Shown here piece by piece: positions 49,224 through 59,072 of a DNA stretch of 64,000 nt (within the stretch, counting starts at the first letter, position 1; every line of letters starts with the position of its first letter). The position numbers and the translations under genes are program-made. Under the pieces are notes generated by a model. It did not search any database. It was not told the origin of the DNA and saw only the letters and a list, made by a program, of their open reading frames with translations. Source of the DNA: Liquorilactobacillus nagelii DSM 13675 (GTDB lineage: Bacteria > Bacillota > Bacilli > Lactobacillales > Lactobacillaceae); NCBI RefSeq assembly GCF_019444005.1, contig NZ_CP049304.1, positions 620,001-684,000 of the forward strand, in the 5' to 3' direction.

Positions 49224-51827
49224 ATGCAGGAAAATCAAATGACAACAGCTGTTCAAGAAGCCTTGGCTCAGGCTCAGCAAATAGCTCAAACTCGGCATCA
49301 TCAAGAAATCGATTTGCCACACTTGTTTAAATTCTTGATTCAGTCTGGTGAATTTGGGGCTGAACTGTTGCAACAAGCTGGGGTCGACTTAACAGGTTTT
49401 GAGAAAGAACTTGACCGTCAGTTAGATGGTATCGCAGTTGTTGAGGGTAGTGTTCAGTATGGTCAAACACTTAGTCAGCCAATGTATCGTCTATTGGCTG
49501 AAGCTGATCAGTTACGTAAGCAGCAAGATGATGAATATATAGCTTTGGATACAATTTTCTTGGCGCTTCTAAAATTAACAGCCAATCCAGTAGCTCTTTA
49601 TTTAAAAAAACAGGGGTTGACTTTCGCTAAATTAGCAGCAGTTGTTAAAAAATTACGAGGGGGAGAAAGAGTGACTTCCAAAAATCAAGAAACACAATAT
49701 AAAGCACTTGAAAAATATGGAATTGATCTAGTTAAACAAGTTCGTGATAATCAAGTTGATCCGATTATTGGCCGGGATGATGAGATTCGTGACGTTATTC
49801 GGATTCTTTCCCGTAAAACAAAAAACAATCCAATTTTAATCGGCGAACCTGGTGTCGGGAAAACGGCGATTGTTGAGGGCTTGGCGCAACGAATTGTACG
49901 GCGGGATGTTCCAGATAATTTGAAAGATAAAACTATCTTTTCTTTGGATATGGGTTCCTTGATTGCTGGTGCAAAATATCGAGGAGAGTTTGAGGAACGG
50001 TTAAAAGCGGTTTTAAAAGCTGTAAAGAAAAGTGAAGGCAAAATTTTACTTTTTATTGATGAAGTTCATAATATTGTGGGTGCTGGCAAAACAGAAGGTA
50101 GTATGGATGCTGGCAATTTATTAAAACCAATGCTTGCTCGAGGAGAATTGCATTTGATTGGTGCAACGACGCTTGATGAATATCGGGAATCAGTCGAAAA
50201 AGATAAGGCTTTGGCACGACGTTTCCAACGAGTAATGGTGCATGAACCAAGTGTTGAGGATACAATTTCCATTTTGCGGGGACTCAAAGAACGTTTTGAA
50301 ATTCATCATGGTGTTCGGATTCATGACAATGCATTGGTAGCAGCAGCAACGTTATCTAATCGTTATGTTACAGATCGTTTTTTGCCAGACAAAGCAATCG
50401 ATTTAATTGATGAAGCCTGTGCAACCATTCGGGTAGAAATGAATTCCATGCCGACAGAACTAGATGAAGCGACTCGGCAATTAATGCGGCAGGAAGTTGA
50501 AGAGGCAGCTTTGAAGAAAGAAACGGATACTGCTTCAAAAAAACGGCTTGGTGAGTTGCAGACTGATTTGGCAGAAATGCGTGAAAAAGTTAATACTTTA
50601 AAAATGCGCTGGGAAAATGAAAAAGAGGATATAAAGAAACTTAGTGATAAAAAAGGTGAATTAGATCAGGCAAGGCATGAATTAGAAGAAGCCGAAAATA
50701 ATTATGATTTGGAAAAAGCAGCTAAACTACAACACGGAACAATTCCGCAGTTAGAAAAGCAACTGCAAGACTTAGAGGCAGAAAAGCGGCCGGACAATTG
50801 GTTGGTTGAAGAATCAGTTACTGAAAACGAAATTGCCCAAGTAGTTAGTCGAACAACTGGAATTCCGGTGGCTAAGTTAGTTCAAGGCGAACGGCAAAAA
50901 TTACTGCAATTACCGCAAGCTTTACATCAACGAGTTATTGGTCAAGATGAAGCCGTCGATGCAGTAGCCAATGCAGTATTACGTGCTCGAGCGGGGTTAC
51001 AGGATCCTAACCAGCCACTAGGAACATTTTTGTTTTTGGGACCAACTGGAGTCGGCAAGACTGAATTAGCTAAAGCTCTAGCAGAAAACTTATTTGATTC
51101 GGAAAAACACATGGTACGAATTGATATGAGCGAATATATGGAAAAACAATCTGTTTCTCGCTTGGTGGGTGCGGCACCTGGTTACATTGGCTACGAAGAA
51201 GGTGGTCAGTTAACTGAGGCTGTTCGGCGTAATCCGTATACAATTGTTTTGTTAGATGAAGTTGAAAAAGCTCATCCAGATGTCTTTAATGTGTTACTGC
51301 AAGTATTTGATGATGGTCGTTTAACGGATGGTCAGGGGCGAACAGTTGACTTTAAAAACACAATTATCATTATGACTTCTAATCTAGGTTCAAGTATTTT
51401 ATTAGATAAAGTCAAAGAAGGATCAATTTCTCCTGAGATTAAGCAAGCAGTTATGCAACTGGCTCAGTCTCATTTTAAACCAGAATTTTTGAATCGAATT
51501 GATGACATTATTATGTTTACGCCGTTAAATTTAACAGCAATTGAGAAGATTGTTGATAAGTTTATTCAACAATTATCACATCGTCTAGCAGACCAAGAGA
51601 TTCAACTGCAAATTTCAGCAGCTGCTCGTAAATACTTGGCAAGGCAAGGATATGATCCGGCATATGGTGCACGCCCATTACAACGATATATTACCGAGTA
51701 TGTCGAAACACCACTCGCTAAACAAATAATAGCTGGTAAAGTCATGCCACATTCAACGGTGACAGTTGATTTGGGTCAGCAAGAGAACTTGGTTTTCGCA
51801 GCTCAAGAGAATCCAGCAGAAAATTAA
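49224..51827 (+). CDS. clpB: ATP-dependent disaggregase ClpB
   Basis: 867 residues. Hsp100 chaperone that rescues aggregates with DnaK/DnaJ/GrpE. The N domain covers about 1-148; AAA+ ring 1 has Walker A GEPGVGKT near 207; the coiled-coil M domain covers about 405-530; ring 2 has Walker A GPTGVGKT near 606 and the C-terminal signature near RLADQEIQL. No ClpP-docking tripeptide was seen, consistent with ClpB. ATG 49224 follows GTGAGG. An internal GTG at codon 150 with its own Shine-Dalgarno may give the short form. Confidence 0.97.
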   Translation: MQENQMTTAVQEALAQAQQIAQTRHHQEIDLPHLFKFLIQSGEFGAELLQQAGVDLTGFEKELDRQLDGIAVVEGSVQYGQTLSQPMYRLLAEADQLRKQQDDEYIALDTIFLALLKLTANPVALYLKKQGLTFAKLAAVVKKLRGGERVTSKNQETQYKALEKYGIDLVKQVRDNQVDPIIGRDDEIRDVIRILSRKTKNNPILIGEPGVGKTAIVEGLAQRIVRRDVPDNLKDKTIFSLDMGSLIAGAKYRGEFEERLKAVLKAVKKSEGKILLFIDEVHNIVGAGKTEGSMDAGNLLKPMLARGELHLIGATTLDEYRESVEKDKALARRFQRVMVHEPSVEDTISILRGLKERFEIHHGVRIHDNALVAAATLSNRYVTDRFLPDKAIDLIDEACATIRVEMNSMPTELDEATRQLMRQEVEEAALKKETDTASKKRLGELQTDLAEMREKVNTLKMRWENEKEDIKKLSDKKGELDQARHELEEAENNYDLEKAAKLQHGTIPQLEKQLQDLEAEKRPDNWLVEESVTENEIAQVVSRTTGIPVAKLVQGERQKLLQLPQALHQRVIGQDEAVDAVANAVLRARAGLQDPNQPLGTFLFLGPTGVGKTELAKALAENLFDSEKHMVRIDMSEYMEKQSVSRLVGAAPGYIGYEEGGQLTEAVRRNPYTIVLLDEVEKAHPDVFNVLLQVFDDGRLTDGQGRTVDFKNTIIIMTSNLGSSILLDKVKEGSISPEIKQAVMQLAQSHFKPEFLNRIDDIIMFTPLNLTAIEKIVDKFIQQLSHRLADQEIQLQISAAARKYLARQGYDPAYGARPLQRYITEYVETPLAKQIIAGKVMPHSTVTVDLGQQENLVFAAQENPAEN
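49658..49673 (+). promoter_or_regulatory. Internal Shine-Dalgarno and GTG start in clpB
   Basis: AGGGGGAG at 49658-49665 stands five bases before an in-frame GTG at 49671-49673, codon 150. This corresponds closely to the known internal start (codon 149) of E. coli ClpB, which yields a ClpB without the N domain. Confidence 0.55.
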
Positions 51828-51864
51828 AAAAAAGAGTGAGGAATTAATTTCCTCACTTTTTTTT
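51828..51864. terminator. Bidirectional terminator between clpB and the yjzD-like gene
   Basis: AGTGAGGAA (51835-51843) pairs with TTCCTCACT (51849-51857), flanked by A-run upstream and T-run downstream, so it serves both converging genes. Confidence 0.9.
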
Positions 51865-51870
51865 CGGTCA

Positions 51871-52056
51871 TTATTTATTAGTTGTTGGATCTTTAATAAA
51901 CAACGTTAACAAGTTGATGGTGATCCAACCAATGACCATTGCAGTTAAGCCATCAGCTAATGGTGAAAATGTCACCCCAGTTAAGGCGGCACCGATATAA
52001 CCGATCACTTCACCATAAATGAAGCCCCAAAACAAAATAATTAATTGCTTTGCCAT
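51871..52056 (-). CDS. YjzD-like (DUF2929) small membrane protein
   Basis: 61 residues with two hydrophobic segments (about 4-30 and 38-56) and a charged C-terminus (IKDPTTNK). The stretch LFWGFIYGEVIGYIGAAL resembles the DUF2929/YjzD family of unknown function. ATG at 52056 on the minus strand follows GAGGTG; an upstream extension to 52077 lacks a ribosome site. Single gene, convergent with clpB, divergent from dnaE. Confidence 0.7.
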   Translation of the reverse strand: MAKQLIILFWGFIYGEVIGYIGAALTGVTFSPLADGLTAMVIGWITINLLTLFIKDPTTNK

Positions 52057-52151
52057 TGTCAACACCTCACAGTACAAGAGTAGTTTAGCATAAAAAAACG
52101 CTTTGTGACACTTTTATTTAACAACAAAAGTTTTTTTTAAGGTTCAAAAAT

Positions 52152-52160
52152 TGGTATAAT
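52152..52160 (+). promoter_or_regulatory. Extended -10 promoter of dnaE
   Basis: TG at 52152-52153 and consensus TATAAT at 52155-52160. The -35 region is only a T-run (52131-52138), as in many extended -10 promoters. It lies 25 bases before the dnaE start. Confidence 0.55.
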
Positions 52161-52184
52161 TGAAACAAAGAAGAGGTGATGCCA

Positions 52185-55100
52185 ATGTTTGGTGCAATTC
52201 AGATTGTCAGCTGTTACAGTTTACTCCAAAGTCCTTTGCGGTTAGAAGAATTGATAACAGCAGCTAAAGAGCGTGGTTATCAAGCATTAGCTCTAACTGA
52301 TCGAAACGTGATGTACGGTGCGGCAGCTTTTTATCAATTATGCCAAAAACAAAAAATTAAACCATTGATTGGAATGACCTTAGAACTTAATCCAGGCAAT
52401 GAACTTATCTTGATTGCTAAAGATCAAATCGGTTATCAAAACTTGTTACAGCTTTCAACTATTAAAAATCGTTTGCTTGCTGAAAATCAAGTCGAGTATC
52501 CACTGGATGAGATTAAAAGTCATCTGACGGGGTTATTAGTGATTACACCATTAACTAATTCATTGGTAATTAAAAGTTTACAAACTGGTAAACAAGAGCA
52601 AGCAGTCAATTTTTTGACTGAATTACAACAAAAAGTTATGGCTAAAGATCTTTTTTTGGGGATGAGTCCGCAATTGAGTTCGCCTTTATGTCAAGCTATG
52701 CAAACCTTGGCAAAAAAGCAACACTTGAGGTTGACAGCATTAGAGCCAGTTAACTATCTTGATCCAGCAGATGAAGCATATTTGAAAGTACTCCAAGCAA
52801 TTCGTCAAGGTACGCGGTTGGAAACCTTTGAACTACAGGAAAAGTCTACAATTAAGGCCTGGCTACAGCCGGCAGCAAAAGTTCAATCCGCATACCAAAA
52901 CATTGGGATGGCAGCATTATTGACACAAACTGAGAAGATTTGTCAAACAGCTAATTTTAATTTGAAGTTTAGCCAACCACAACTGCCACACTATCCGGTT
53001 CCTGAACAACAAACTGCGGCTGGTTATTTGCATCAGTTGTGTCTTCAAGGATTAAAGGAACGGAAAATTGATTTGACCGCTACTGTAAATCAAAAATATC
53101 AGCAGCGTTTGGAACATGAGTTAGCTGTTATTAAGCGAATGGGTTTTGCTGATTATTTTTTGATTGTTTGGGATATCACTAATTATGCTCATCGCGAAAA
53201 AATTGTAATTGGTCCTGGAAGAGGCTCAGCAGCGGGATCATTAGTTGCCTATGCATTAGCAATTACAGATGTTGATCCATTGTATTACAATCTGTTGTTT
53301 GAACGTTTTTTAAATGAGGAACGGGTTCAAATGCCAGATATTGATTTGGATATTCCAGATAATCGCCGACAGGAAGTGATCGAATATGTTCAGCAAAAGT
53401 ATGGTAAAGAACATGTTGCCCAGATTATTACTTTCGGGACGTTAGGGGCTCGGCAAGCATTACGAGACGTTGGCCGTGCGCTGGGCTTTAGTCAATTTGA
53501 AATGAATTCCTTTAGCCGCTTGATTCCGCATCAGCTGAAGATAACTTTAGCAGCAGCTTTTGAGCAATCGCCACGTTTAAGGGACAAGGTTGCAGCTAGT
53601 GAAAAAAATCAATGGCTTTATAAAACGGCACGCTATTTAGAAGGCTTGCCAAGGCATTTTTCTGTCCACGCAGCTGGTGTCATTCTTAGTGATCAAGACT
53701 TGAGTCAAATAGTTCCATTGCAGGTGGGTAGTGATGGGATGCCCTTAACACAGTATTCAAAAGATTATGTTGAGCAATTAGGACTTTTAAAAATTGATCT
53801 TTTGGGGCTCCGCAATTTAAGTGTTTTAGATCGGGCATTGCAACTAGTTAAGCAAAATTATCAAGTTGATTTTGATATTCATCAAATTTCGTTGGCAGAT
53901 CCGTTAACTTTAAGAATCTTTCAAACGGCGCAAACGGCTGGAGTTTTTCAATTTGAATCGGCTGGTATCAGGAATGTTTTGCGCCGATTGCAGCCACAAT
54001 CATTTGAGGATTTAACAGCAGTTAATGCCTTGTTTCGACCGGGCCCGATGGAAAATATTGATCATTTTATTGATCGACGTCACCAAAAAGAACAAGTTAT
54101 TTATCCAGCACAAGCCTTAGCACCGATTCTAAGTCCGACTTATGGAATTCTTGTTTATCAGGAACAAGTTATGCAAGTTGCTGCTGTCATGGCAGGATTT
54201 TCACTGGGGCAGGCTGATATTTTGCGGCGGGCAATGAGTAAAAAAAAGTTAGCATTAATCGATCAATTGCGGACTAAATTTATACAAGGCGCTAAGAATC
54301 GTGGGTATTCAACCGAAGCGGCTACGAAAGTTTATGATTATATTGAACGTTTTGCTAATTATGGTTTTAACCGCTCACATGCTGTTGCCTATACAAAAAT
54401 GGCTTTTGAATTAGCTTATTTAAAATGTCATTTTCCAGCAGCTTTCATGGCAGCATTGCTTGGTTCAGTTATTGGAGATAGTGATAAGACTAAGGAATAT
54501 GTTTTAGAAGCACGTCAGTTGAAGGTTCAGCTTCATGGGCCTAATCTGAACTTAAGCCGTTTTGGTTTTAGTTTGAATCACCAGCAAATTATTTTTGGCT
54601 TAAATTCGATTCGATCGCTAAGACGGGATTTTGTATGGGCAATTTTAAGTGAAAGAAAAAGAGCTGGGCGTTTTAAAAATTTTCAAGACTTTTTGCAGCG
54701 AATGCCCGAAAAGTTTTTGAAAACAGATAGTTTGCAAGCTTTAATTTATAGCGGAGCAGGTGATACATTTGGTCAAACGCGAGCTACATTACTGCATAAT
54801 TTGTCGAAAATTTTGGATAATCGTTTATTGAGTGGTAATAATATTGAATTATTGGCAGTTTTAGCACCCAAATTAGAACAAATACCAGAAATTAATTTGA
54901 ATGAACGATTAAGTCAAGAAGAAAAGTACTTAGGGACTTTTATCTCTGCTCATCCGGTTACGCGCTATTCCAAGTTAGCTGCAGCTAAAAAAACAACTTT
55001 AATTGTTCAACTGCAGTCTGATCAATCAGTTCGTATTTTACTATATCTTAAAGATATTAAGACTATTCGCACTAAAAAAGGCGAACAAATGGCTTTTTTA

Positions 55101-55520
55101 ACCGGTGAAGATCAGACAGGCCAAATTGAAGTCATTATATTTCCAAATCTTTATCGGCAAGTAGCCACCGACTTGAAGAGTAATCAGGTCTATCTAATTG
55201 CGGGTAAAGTCCAAGAGCGCAATCAACGGCGACAGTTAATTGCTGTTCAAATGAAAGCCGCTGCCGATGTGAAAACACCAATGAAAAAAACTTTTTATCT
55301 ACGTTTACCAAGCGCTTTCGATGACCAAAGGAAACAACAGCTTTGGCAATTAATGCGTCGCTATCAAGGAAATAATCCGGTTATTATTTACGAAGAAGCA
55401 ACTGCTAAAAAGCTTGCATTAGCAAAGCAATACTGGTTAGCAGATTCGGATGAGCTACGGCAGTTATTAGTTAAAATGATTGGAAAAGAAAATTTGGTTG
55501 TTAAAAATGAAAATGAATGA
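52185..55520 (+). CDS. dnaE: DNA polymerase III subunit alpha DnaE
   Basis: 1111 residues. The lagging-strand/primer-extending C-family polymerase of Gram-positives, working beside PolC. An N-terminal PHP domain (about 1-200) has degenerate metal residues (IVSCYSLLQS, ALTDRNVMYG); the palm carries GPGRGSAAGS (about 345) and the catalytic PDIDLDIPDNRR (about 385); then fingers, helix-hairpin-helix and a C-terminal OB domain (about 930-1010). ATG 52185 follows AGAGGTG; upstream GTG and ATG codons overlap it. pfkA follows with its own promoter. Confidence 0.96.
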   Translation: MFGAIQIVSCYSLLQSPLRLEELITAAKERGYQALALTDRNVMYGAAAFYQLCQKQKIKPLIGMTLELNPGNELILIAKDQIGYQNLLQLSTIKNRLLAENQVEYPLDEIKSHLTGLLVITPLTNSLVIKSLQTGKQEQAVNFLTELQQKVMAKDLFLGMSPQLSSPLCQAMQTLAKKQHLRLTALEPVNYLDPADEAYLKVLQAIRQGTRLETFELQEKSTIKAWLQPAAKVQSAYQNIGMAALLTQTEKICQTANFNLKFSQPQLPHYPVPEQQTAAGYLHQLCLQGLKERKIDLTATVNQKYQQRLEHELAVIKRMGFADYFLIVWDITNYAHREKIVIGPGRGSAAGSLVAYALAITDVDPLYYNLLFERFLNEERVQMPDIDLDIPDNRRQEVIEYVQQKYGKEHVAQIITFGTLGARQALRDVGRALGFSQFEMNSFSRLIPHQLKITLAAAFEQSPRLRDKVAASEKNQWLYKTARYLEGLPRHFSVHAAGVILSDQDLSQIVPLQVGSDGMPLTQYSKDYVEQLGLLKIDLLGLRNLSVLDRALQLVKQNYQVDFDIHQISLADPLTLRIFQTAQTAGVFQFESAGIRNVLRRLQPQSFEDLTAVNALFRPGPMENIDHFIDRRHQKEQVIYPAQALAPILSPTYGILVYQEQVMQVAAVMAGFSLGQADILRRAMSKKKLALIDQLRTKFIQGAKNRGYSTEAATKVYDYIERFANYGFNRSHAVAYTKMAFELAYLKCHFPAAFMAALLGSVIGDSDKTKEYVLEARQLKVQLHGPNLNLSRFGFSLNHQQIIFGLNSIRSLRRDFVWAILSERKRAGRFKNFQDFLQRMPEKFLKTDSLQALIYSGAGDTFGQTRATLLHNLSKILDNRLLSGNNIELLAVLAPKLEQIPEINLNERLSQEEKYLGTFISAHPVTRYSKLAAAKKTTLIVQLQSDQSVRILLYLKDIKTIRTKKGEQMAFLTGEDQTGQIEVIIFPNLYRQVATDLKSNQVYLIAGKVQERNQRRQLIAVQMKAAADVKTPMKKTFYLRLPSAFDDQRKQQLWQLMRRYQGNNPVIIYEEATAKKLALAKQYWLADSDELRQLLVKMIGKENLVVKNENE

Positions 55521-55560
55521 AAAGATATTGTGATAAACTGAATTTAATTTAAGAATTTAC

Positions 55561-55589
55561 AAGACAAGTGCTCCTAAAAGTGTTAATAT
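55561..55589 (+). promoter_or_regulatory. Candidate promoter of pfkA-pyk
   Basis: AAGACA at 55561-55566, 17-base spacer, TAATAT at 55584-55589 with extended TG at 55581-55582. No clear cre (CcpA) site was recognised nearby. Confidence 0.45.
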
Positions 55590-55637
55590 AAGCGGTGGAG
55601 AATGTGTTGTTCCATTAAATTTACACGGGGTGAAAAA

Positions 55638-56600
55638 ATGAAACGCATAGGTATTTTAACAAGTGGTGGAGATTCTTCAGGAATGAATGCTGCAATCCGT
55701 GCAATTGCGCGTTCAGCAATGGCAGCTGGTCTGGAAGCTTATGGTATTAACTATGGCTTTGCGGGTTTAGTGGCTGGAGACATTCATCAATTGAGCTCAA
55801 GTGATATGGATGGAATTATCGCGCGTGGCGGTACCATTTTGTATTCAGCACGTTTCCCAGAATTTGCTGAAGAAAAAGTTCAGCTACAGGGAATCGAACA
55901 GTTGAAAAAATTTGGGATCGACGCTTTAGTTGTTATTGGTGGCGATGGCTCGTATCATGGTGCTGAACGACTGAGCCAGCATGGCTTCAATTCAGTCGGC
56001 ATCCCAGGAACAATTGATAATGACATTCCTGGAACTGATTTTACGATTGGGTTTGATACAGCTGTTAATACCGCCTTGGATGCACTGGATCGGATCAATG
56101 ATACTGCAACTTCACATCAGCGAGTATTCGTCGTTGAAGTAATGGGTCGCGGTGCAGGTGATATTGCATTATGGGCTGGAATTTCCGCTGGCGCAGATGC
56201 GATTGTTATCCCAGAACGTGATTATGACATTAAGGCAATTGCCGACAAGATTAAGCTGAACCGGAAAAACGGTAAAGATCATGCTTTAATTGTTTTAGCT
56301 GAAGGTGTAATGTCTGCAGCTGACTTCAAAGCTAAACTTGATCAGTATGGTAGCTTTGATAGTCGAGCAATTACTTTGGGTCATGTGCAACGTGGCGGGC
56401 GACCAACAGCTAAAGATCGCGTTTTAGCTAGTCGTTTTGGAGACTACGCTATTAAACTGCTCCTTGAAGGTAAGGGTAGTTTGGCTATCGGTATTCGCGA
56501 CAATAAATTAGTTGCAACTGATATTATTGACACTTTAGAGAATCATAAGCACGTTACAGATGTTTCACTACAAGATGTCAATAGAAGGTTGCGTTTTTAA
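55638..56600 (+). CDS. pfkA: 6-phosphofructokinase
   Basis: 320 residues. ATP-dependent glycolytic enzyme. [17 protein letters not shown] is the N-terminal ATP site; most family members have GGDAPG, here GGDSSG (Ser13-Ser14). The catalytic [11 protein letters not shown] is near residue 124 and the fructose-6-phosphate site MGRGAGD near 168. ATG 55638 follows GGGGTG; the frame runs upstream to 55602 without a ribosome site. pyk follows 79 bases later. Confidence 0.97.
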   Translation: MKRIGILTSGGDSSGMNAAIRAIARSAMAAGLEAYGINYGFAGLVAGDIHQLSSSDMDGIIARGGTILYSARFPEFAEEKVQLQGIEQLKKFGIDALVVIGGDGSYHGAERLSQHGFNSVGIPGTIDNDIPGTDFTIGFDTAVNTALDALDRINDTATSHQRVFVVEVMGRGAGDIALWAGISAGADAIVIPERDYDIKAIADKIKLNRKNGKDHALIVLAEGVMSAADFKAKLDQYGSFDSRAITLGHVQRGGRPTAKDRVLASRFGDYAIKLLLEGKGSLAIGIRDNKLVATDIIDTLENHKHVTDVSLQDVNRRLRF

Positions 56601-56622
56601 CTTTATGTTCTATTAGTTTAGA

Positions 56623-56650
56623 TAAAGATTCGACATTAAAGTCGTCTTTA
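56623..56650 (+). other. Hairpin between pfkA and pyk
   Basis: TAAAGA (56623-56628) pairs with TCTTTA (56645-56650) and CGAC (56631-56634) with GTCG (56641-56644), with a TT bulge. A stretch of A rather than T follows, so it is unlikely to be a terminator; it may mark an RNA processing site separating the two mRNAs. Confidence 0.4.
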
Positions 56651-56679
56651 AAAATTTTCTATAAGGAGAGATTTTATTC

Positions 56680-58440
56680 ATGAAGAAGACCAAGATTGTA
56701 AGTACACTTGGACCTGCTAGTTCCGATTTGGATACAATTGTAAAATTAATTGAGGCTGGAGCAAATGTTTTCCGCTTTAACTTTTCCCACGGGGATCACG
56801 AGGAACATTTGGGTCGACTGAATTTAGTTCATCAAGCAGAAAAAATTACCGGTAAGACTGTTGGTATTATGTTAGATACCAAGGGTGCTGAAATTCGGAC
56901 TACTGTTCAAAAAGAAGGTAAGATCCAGTTCGAAATCGGTGATGAAGTACGGATTTCAATGGATGCTTCAATTGAAGGTACTCATGATAAGATTGCCGTT
57001 ACTTATCCTGGATTGATCGATGACGTTCATGAAGGTGGCCACGTATTATTTGACGATGGTTTGCTTGATATGCAAGTTGAAAAAATTGATCGTGCCAACA
57101 ATGAATTAGTTTGCAAAGTTCTGAACGAAGGTGTTTTGGGCTCACGTAAAGGTGTTAATGCACCAGGTGTGGCAATTAATTTACCAGGAATCACTGAAAA
57201 AGATTCAGACGATATTCGCTTTGGACTTGATCACGAAATTAACTTTATCGCAGCAAGTTTTGTTCGTAAACCACAAGATGTCTTAGACATTCGTAAGTTA
57301 CTCGAAGAAAAGAACATGGAACATGTTCAAATCTTCCCGAAAATTGAATCCCAAGAAGGAATCAATAATTTTGATGAAGTTATCAAAGTTTCTGATGGCT
57401 TGATGGTTGCTCGTGGCGACATGGGTGTTGAAATTCCACCGGAAAATGTTCCTTTGGTTCAGAAGAGTTTAATTAAGAAATGTAATGCTTTGGGCAAGCC
57501 AGTTATTACTGCTACTCAGATGCTTGATTCAATGCAGGAACATCCACGTCCAACACGTGCCGAAGCATCTGATGTTGCCAATGCTGTTTTCGATGGTACT
57601 GATGCAACAATGCTTTCAGGTGAAAGTGCTAATGGTGAATACCCAGTTGAATCTGTTGCTACAATGGCACGGATTGATGTTAAAGCTGAAAATGCTTTGC
57701 GTGAACATCGTCGTTTCTCAATCAATGACTTCGACCGCACTGATGTAACTGAAGCTGTTGGTCGTGTTGTAGCTGAAACAGCTGATAATTTAGGCATTAA
57801 GACAATTGTTGCTGCTACAAAATCTGGTCACACAGCTAAAATGATTTCGAAGTATCGTCCAGATGCTGATATTTTAGCAATTACTTTTGATGATCGGACT
57901 CGTCGCGGTTTGACTGTTAACTGGGGTGTTTATCCAGTAATGGCTGAAGCACCTGCTTCAACTGATGAAATGTTCACTTTAGCAACTGAAAAAGCTAAGG
58001 AAGAAGGCTTTGCTAAAGAAGGAGATTTGATCTTGATTACAGCTGGTGTTCCAGTTGGCGAAAAAGGCACAACTAACTTGATGAAGATTCAGTTAATCGG
58101 AACTAAATTAGTTTCTGGTCAAGGTGTTGGTGATGAAACAGTTATTGGTAAAGCGGTAGTTGCTACATCTGCTGAAGAAGCTAATAAAAAAGCTGTTGAA
58201 GGTGCTGTTTTAGTTACTAAGACAACTGATAAAGATTATTTACCAGCAATCGAAAAGGCAAGTGCCTTGGTTGTTGAAAACGGTGGCTTGACATCACATG
58301 CAGCAGTAGTTGGAATCTCAATGGGAATTCCAGTTGTTGTTGGTGCTGAAAAAGCAACTGAATTAATTTCTGATGGGGAAGTTGTAACAATTGATTCTCG
58401 TCGTGGAATTGTTTACCGTGGGGCTTCTAACGCACTTTAA
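56680..58440 (+). CDS. pyk: Pyruvate kinase, long form with PEP-utiliser-like domain
   Basis: 586 residues. The catalytic barrel starts with KTKIVSTLGPAS and contains FPKIESQEGINNFDEV (about 215) and the MVARGDMGVEIP site (about 241); a lever domain follows, and the extra C-terminal part (about 475-586) has GGLTSHAAVVGISMGIPVVVG, a swivelling phosphohistidine-like domain found in Bacillus and Lactobacillus pyruvate kinases. It makes pyruvate and ATP from PEP. ATG 56680 follows AAGGAGAG. Operon with pfkA; ends at the terminator 58487. Confidence 0.97.
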   Translation: MKKTKIVSTLGPASSDLDTIVKLIEAGANVFRFNFSHGDHEEHLGRLNLVHQAEKITGKTVGIMLDTKGAEIRTTVQKEGKIQFEIGDEVRISMDASIEGTHDKIAVTYPGLIDDVHEGGHVLFDDGLLDMQVEKIDRANNELVCKVLNEGVLGSRKGVNAPGVAINLPGITEKDSDDIRFGLDHEINFIAASFVRKPQDVLDIRKLLEEKNMEHVQIFPKIESQEGINNFDEVIKVSDGLMVARGDMGVEIPPENVPLVQKSLIKKCNALGKPVITATQMLDSMQEHPRPTRAEASDVANAVFDGTDATMLSGESANGEYPVESVATMARIDVKAENALREHRRFSINDFDRTDVTEAVGRVVAETADNLGIKTIVAATKSGHTAKMISKYRPDADILAITFDDRTRRGLTVNWGVYPVMAEAPASTDEMFTLATEKAKEEGFAKEGDLILITAGVPVGEKGTTNLMKIQLIGTKLVSGQGVGDETVIGKAVVATSAEEANKKAVEGAVLVTKTTDKDYLPAIEKASALVVENGGLTSHAAVVGISMGIPVVVGAEKATELISDGEVVTIDSRRGIVYRGASNAL

Positions 58441-58486
58441 ACTTTAGCGTTGATCCTTTCAAGTAAATAAAATTTGATTTTTAAGG

Positions 58487-58520
58487 GAGTTGAGATTTGT
58501 TGTAATCTCAACTCTTTTTT
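58487..58520 (+). terminator. Terminator after pyk
   Basis: GAGTTGAGATT (58487-58497) pairs perfectly with AATCTCAACTC (58504-58514), six-base loop, six T. Confidence 0.92.
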
Positions 58521-58584
58521 AATGCTTTTTGCGGAAAATGGTATTTTGAAGAACTTTCAGTTAAAATGAACAAGAGGTGAAAAA

Positions 58585-59043
58585 ATGGAGAGTTGGATTT
58601 TTTTAGGAATCATTTTGGCAATTGCTTTAATTGCCAAAAATTCATCATTAGTGATCGCTGCTGGAGTCGTCTTATTGTTAAAGGCTATTCCATTTAGTGG
58701 CAAATTAATGACTTTGATTGAAGGAAAGGGAATAAATTGGGGAGTTACAATTATTTCAGTTGCAATTTTAATTCCGATAGCAACTGGGAAAATTGGCTTT
58801 GCTGATTTAATTAGTGTTTTTAAAAGCCCAGCTGGATTAATTGCTTTAGCTTGTGGAGTTTTAGTGGCAGTTTTGTCAAGACAAGGGGTTTCGCTTTTAG
58901 CGGCGACTCCTCAAGTAACAGTAGCTTTGCTTTTTGGAACGATTTTGGGTGTTGTTTTATTAAATGGTGTAGCTGCTGGTCCTGTGATTGCTTCAGGTAT
59001 TACGTATTGTATTATTTCAATTTTACATATTGGAATTAACTAA
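58585..59043 (+). CDS. DUF441 (UPF0756, YtwI) membrane protein
   Basis: 152 residues, four to five hydrophobic segments (about 4-22, 24-40, 50-70, 78-100 and 110-148). The pattern LLLKAIP near residue 32, [20 protein letters not shown] near residue 52 and GPVIASGI near the end match DUF441; function unknown. ATG 58585 follows AGAGGTG. It often neighbours pyk in Firmicutes, as here. Confidence 0.87.
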   Translation: MESWIFLGIILAIALIAKNSSLVIAAGVVLLLKAIPFSGKLMTLIEGKGINWGVTIISVAILIPIATGKIGFADLISVFKSPAGLIALACGVLVAVLSRQGVSLLAATPQVTVALLFGTILGVVLLNGVAAGPVIASGITYCIISILHIGIN

Positions 59044-59072
59044 TAGTTTTTCTTTAATTGGAGGAAATTTAA

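Noticed and set aside
49145..49330. GTG-initiated 61-codon frame crossing the clpB leader into clpB
   Set aside because: Spacing from the only purine-rich stretch is too short and the frame overlaps clpB with no family resemblance.
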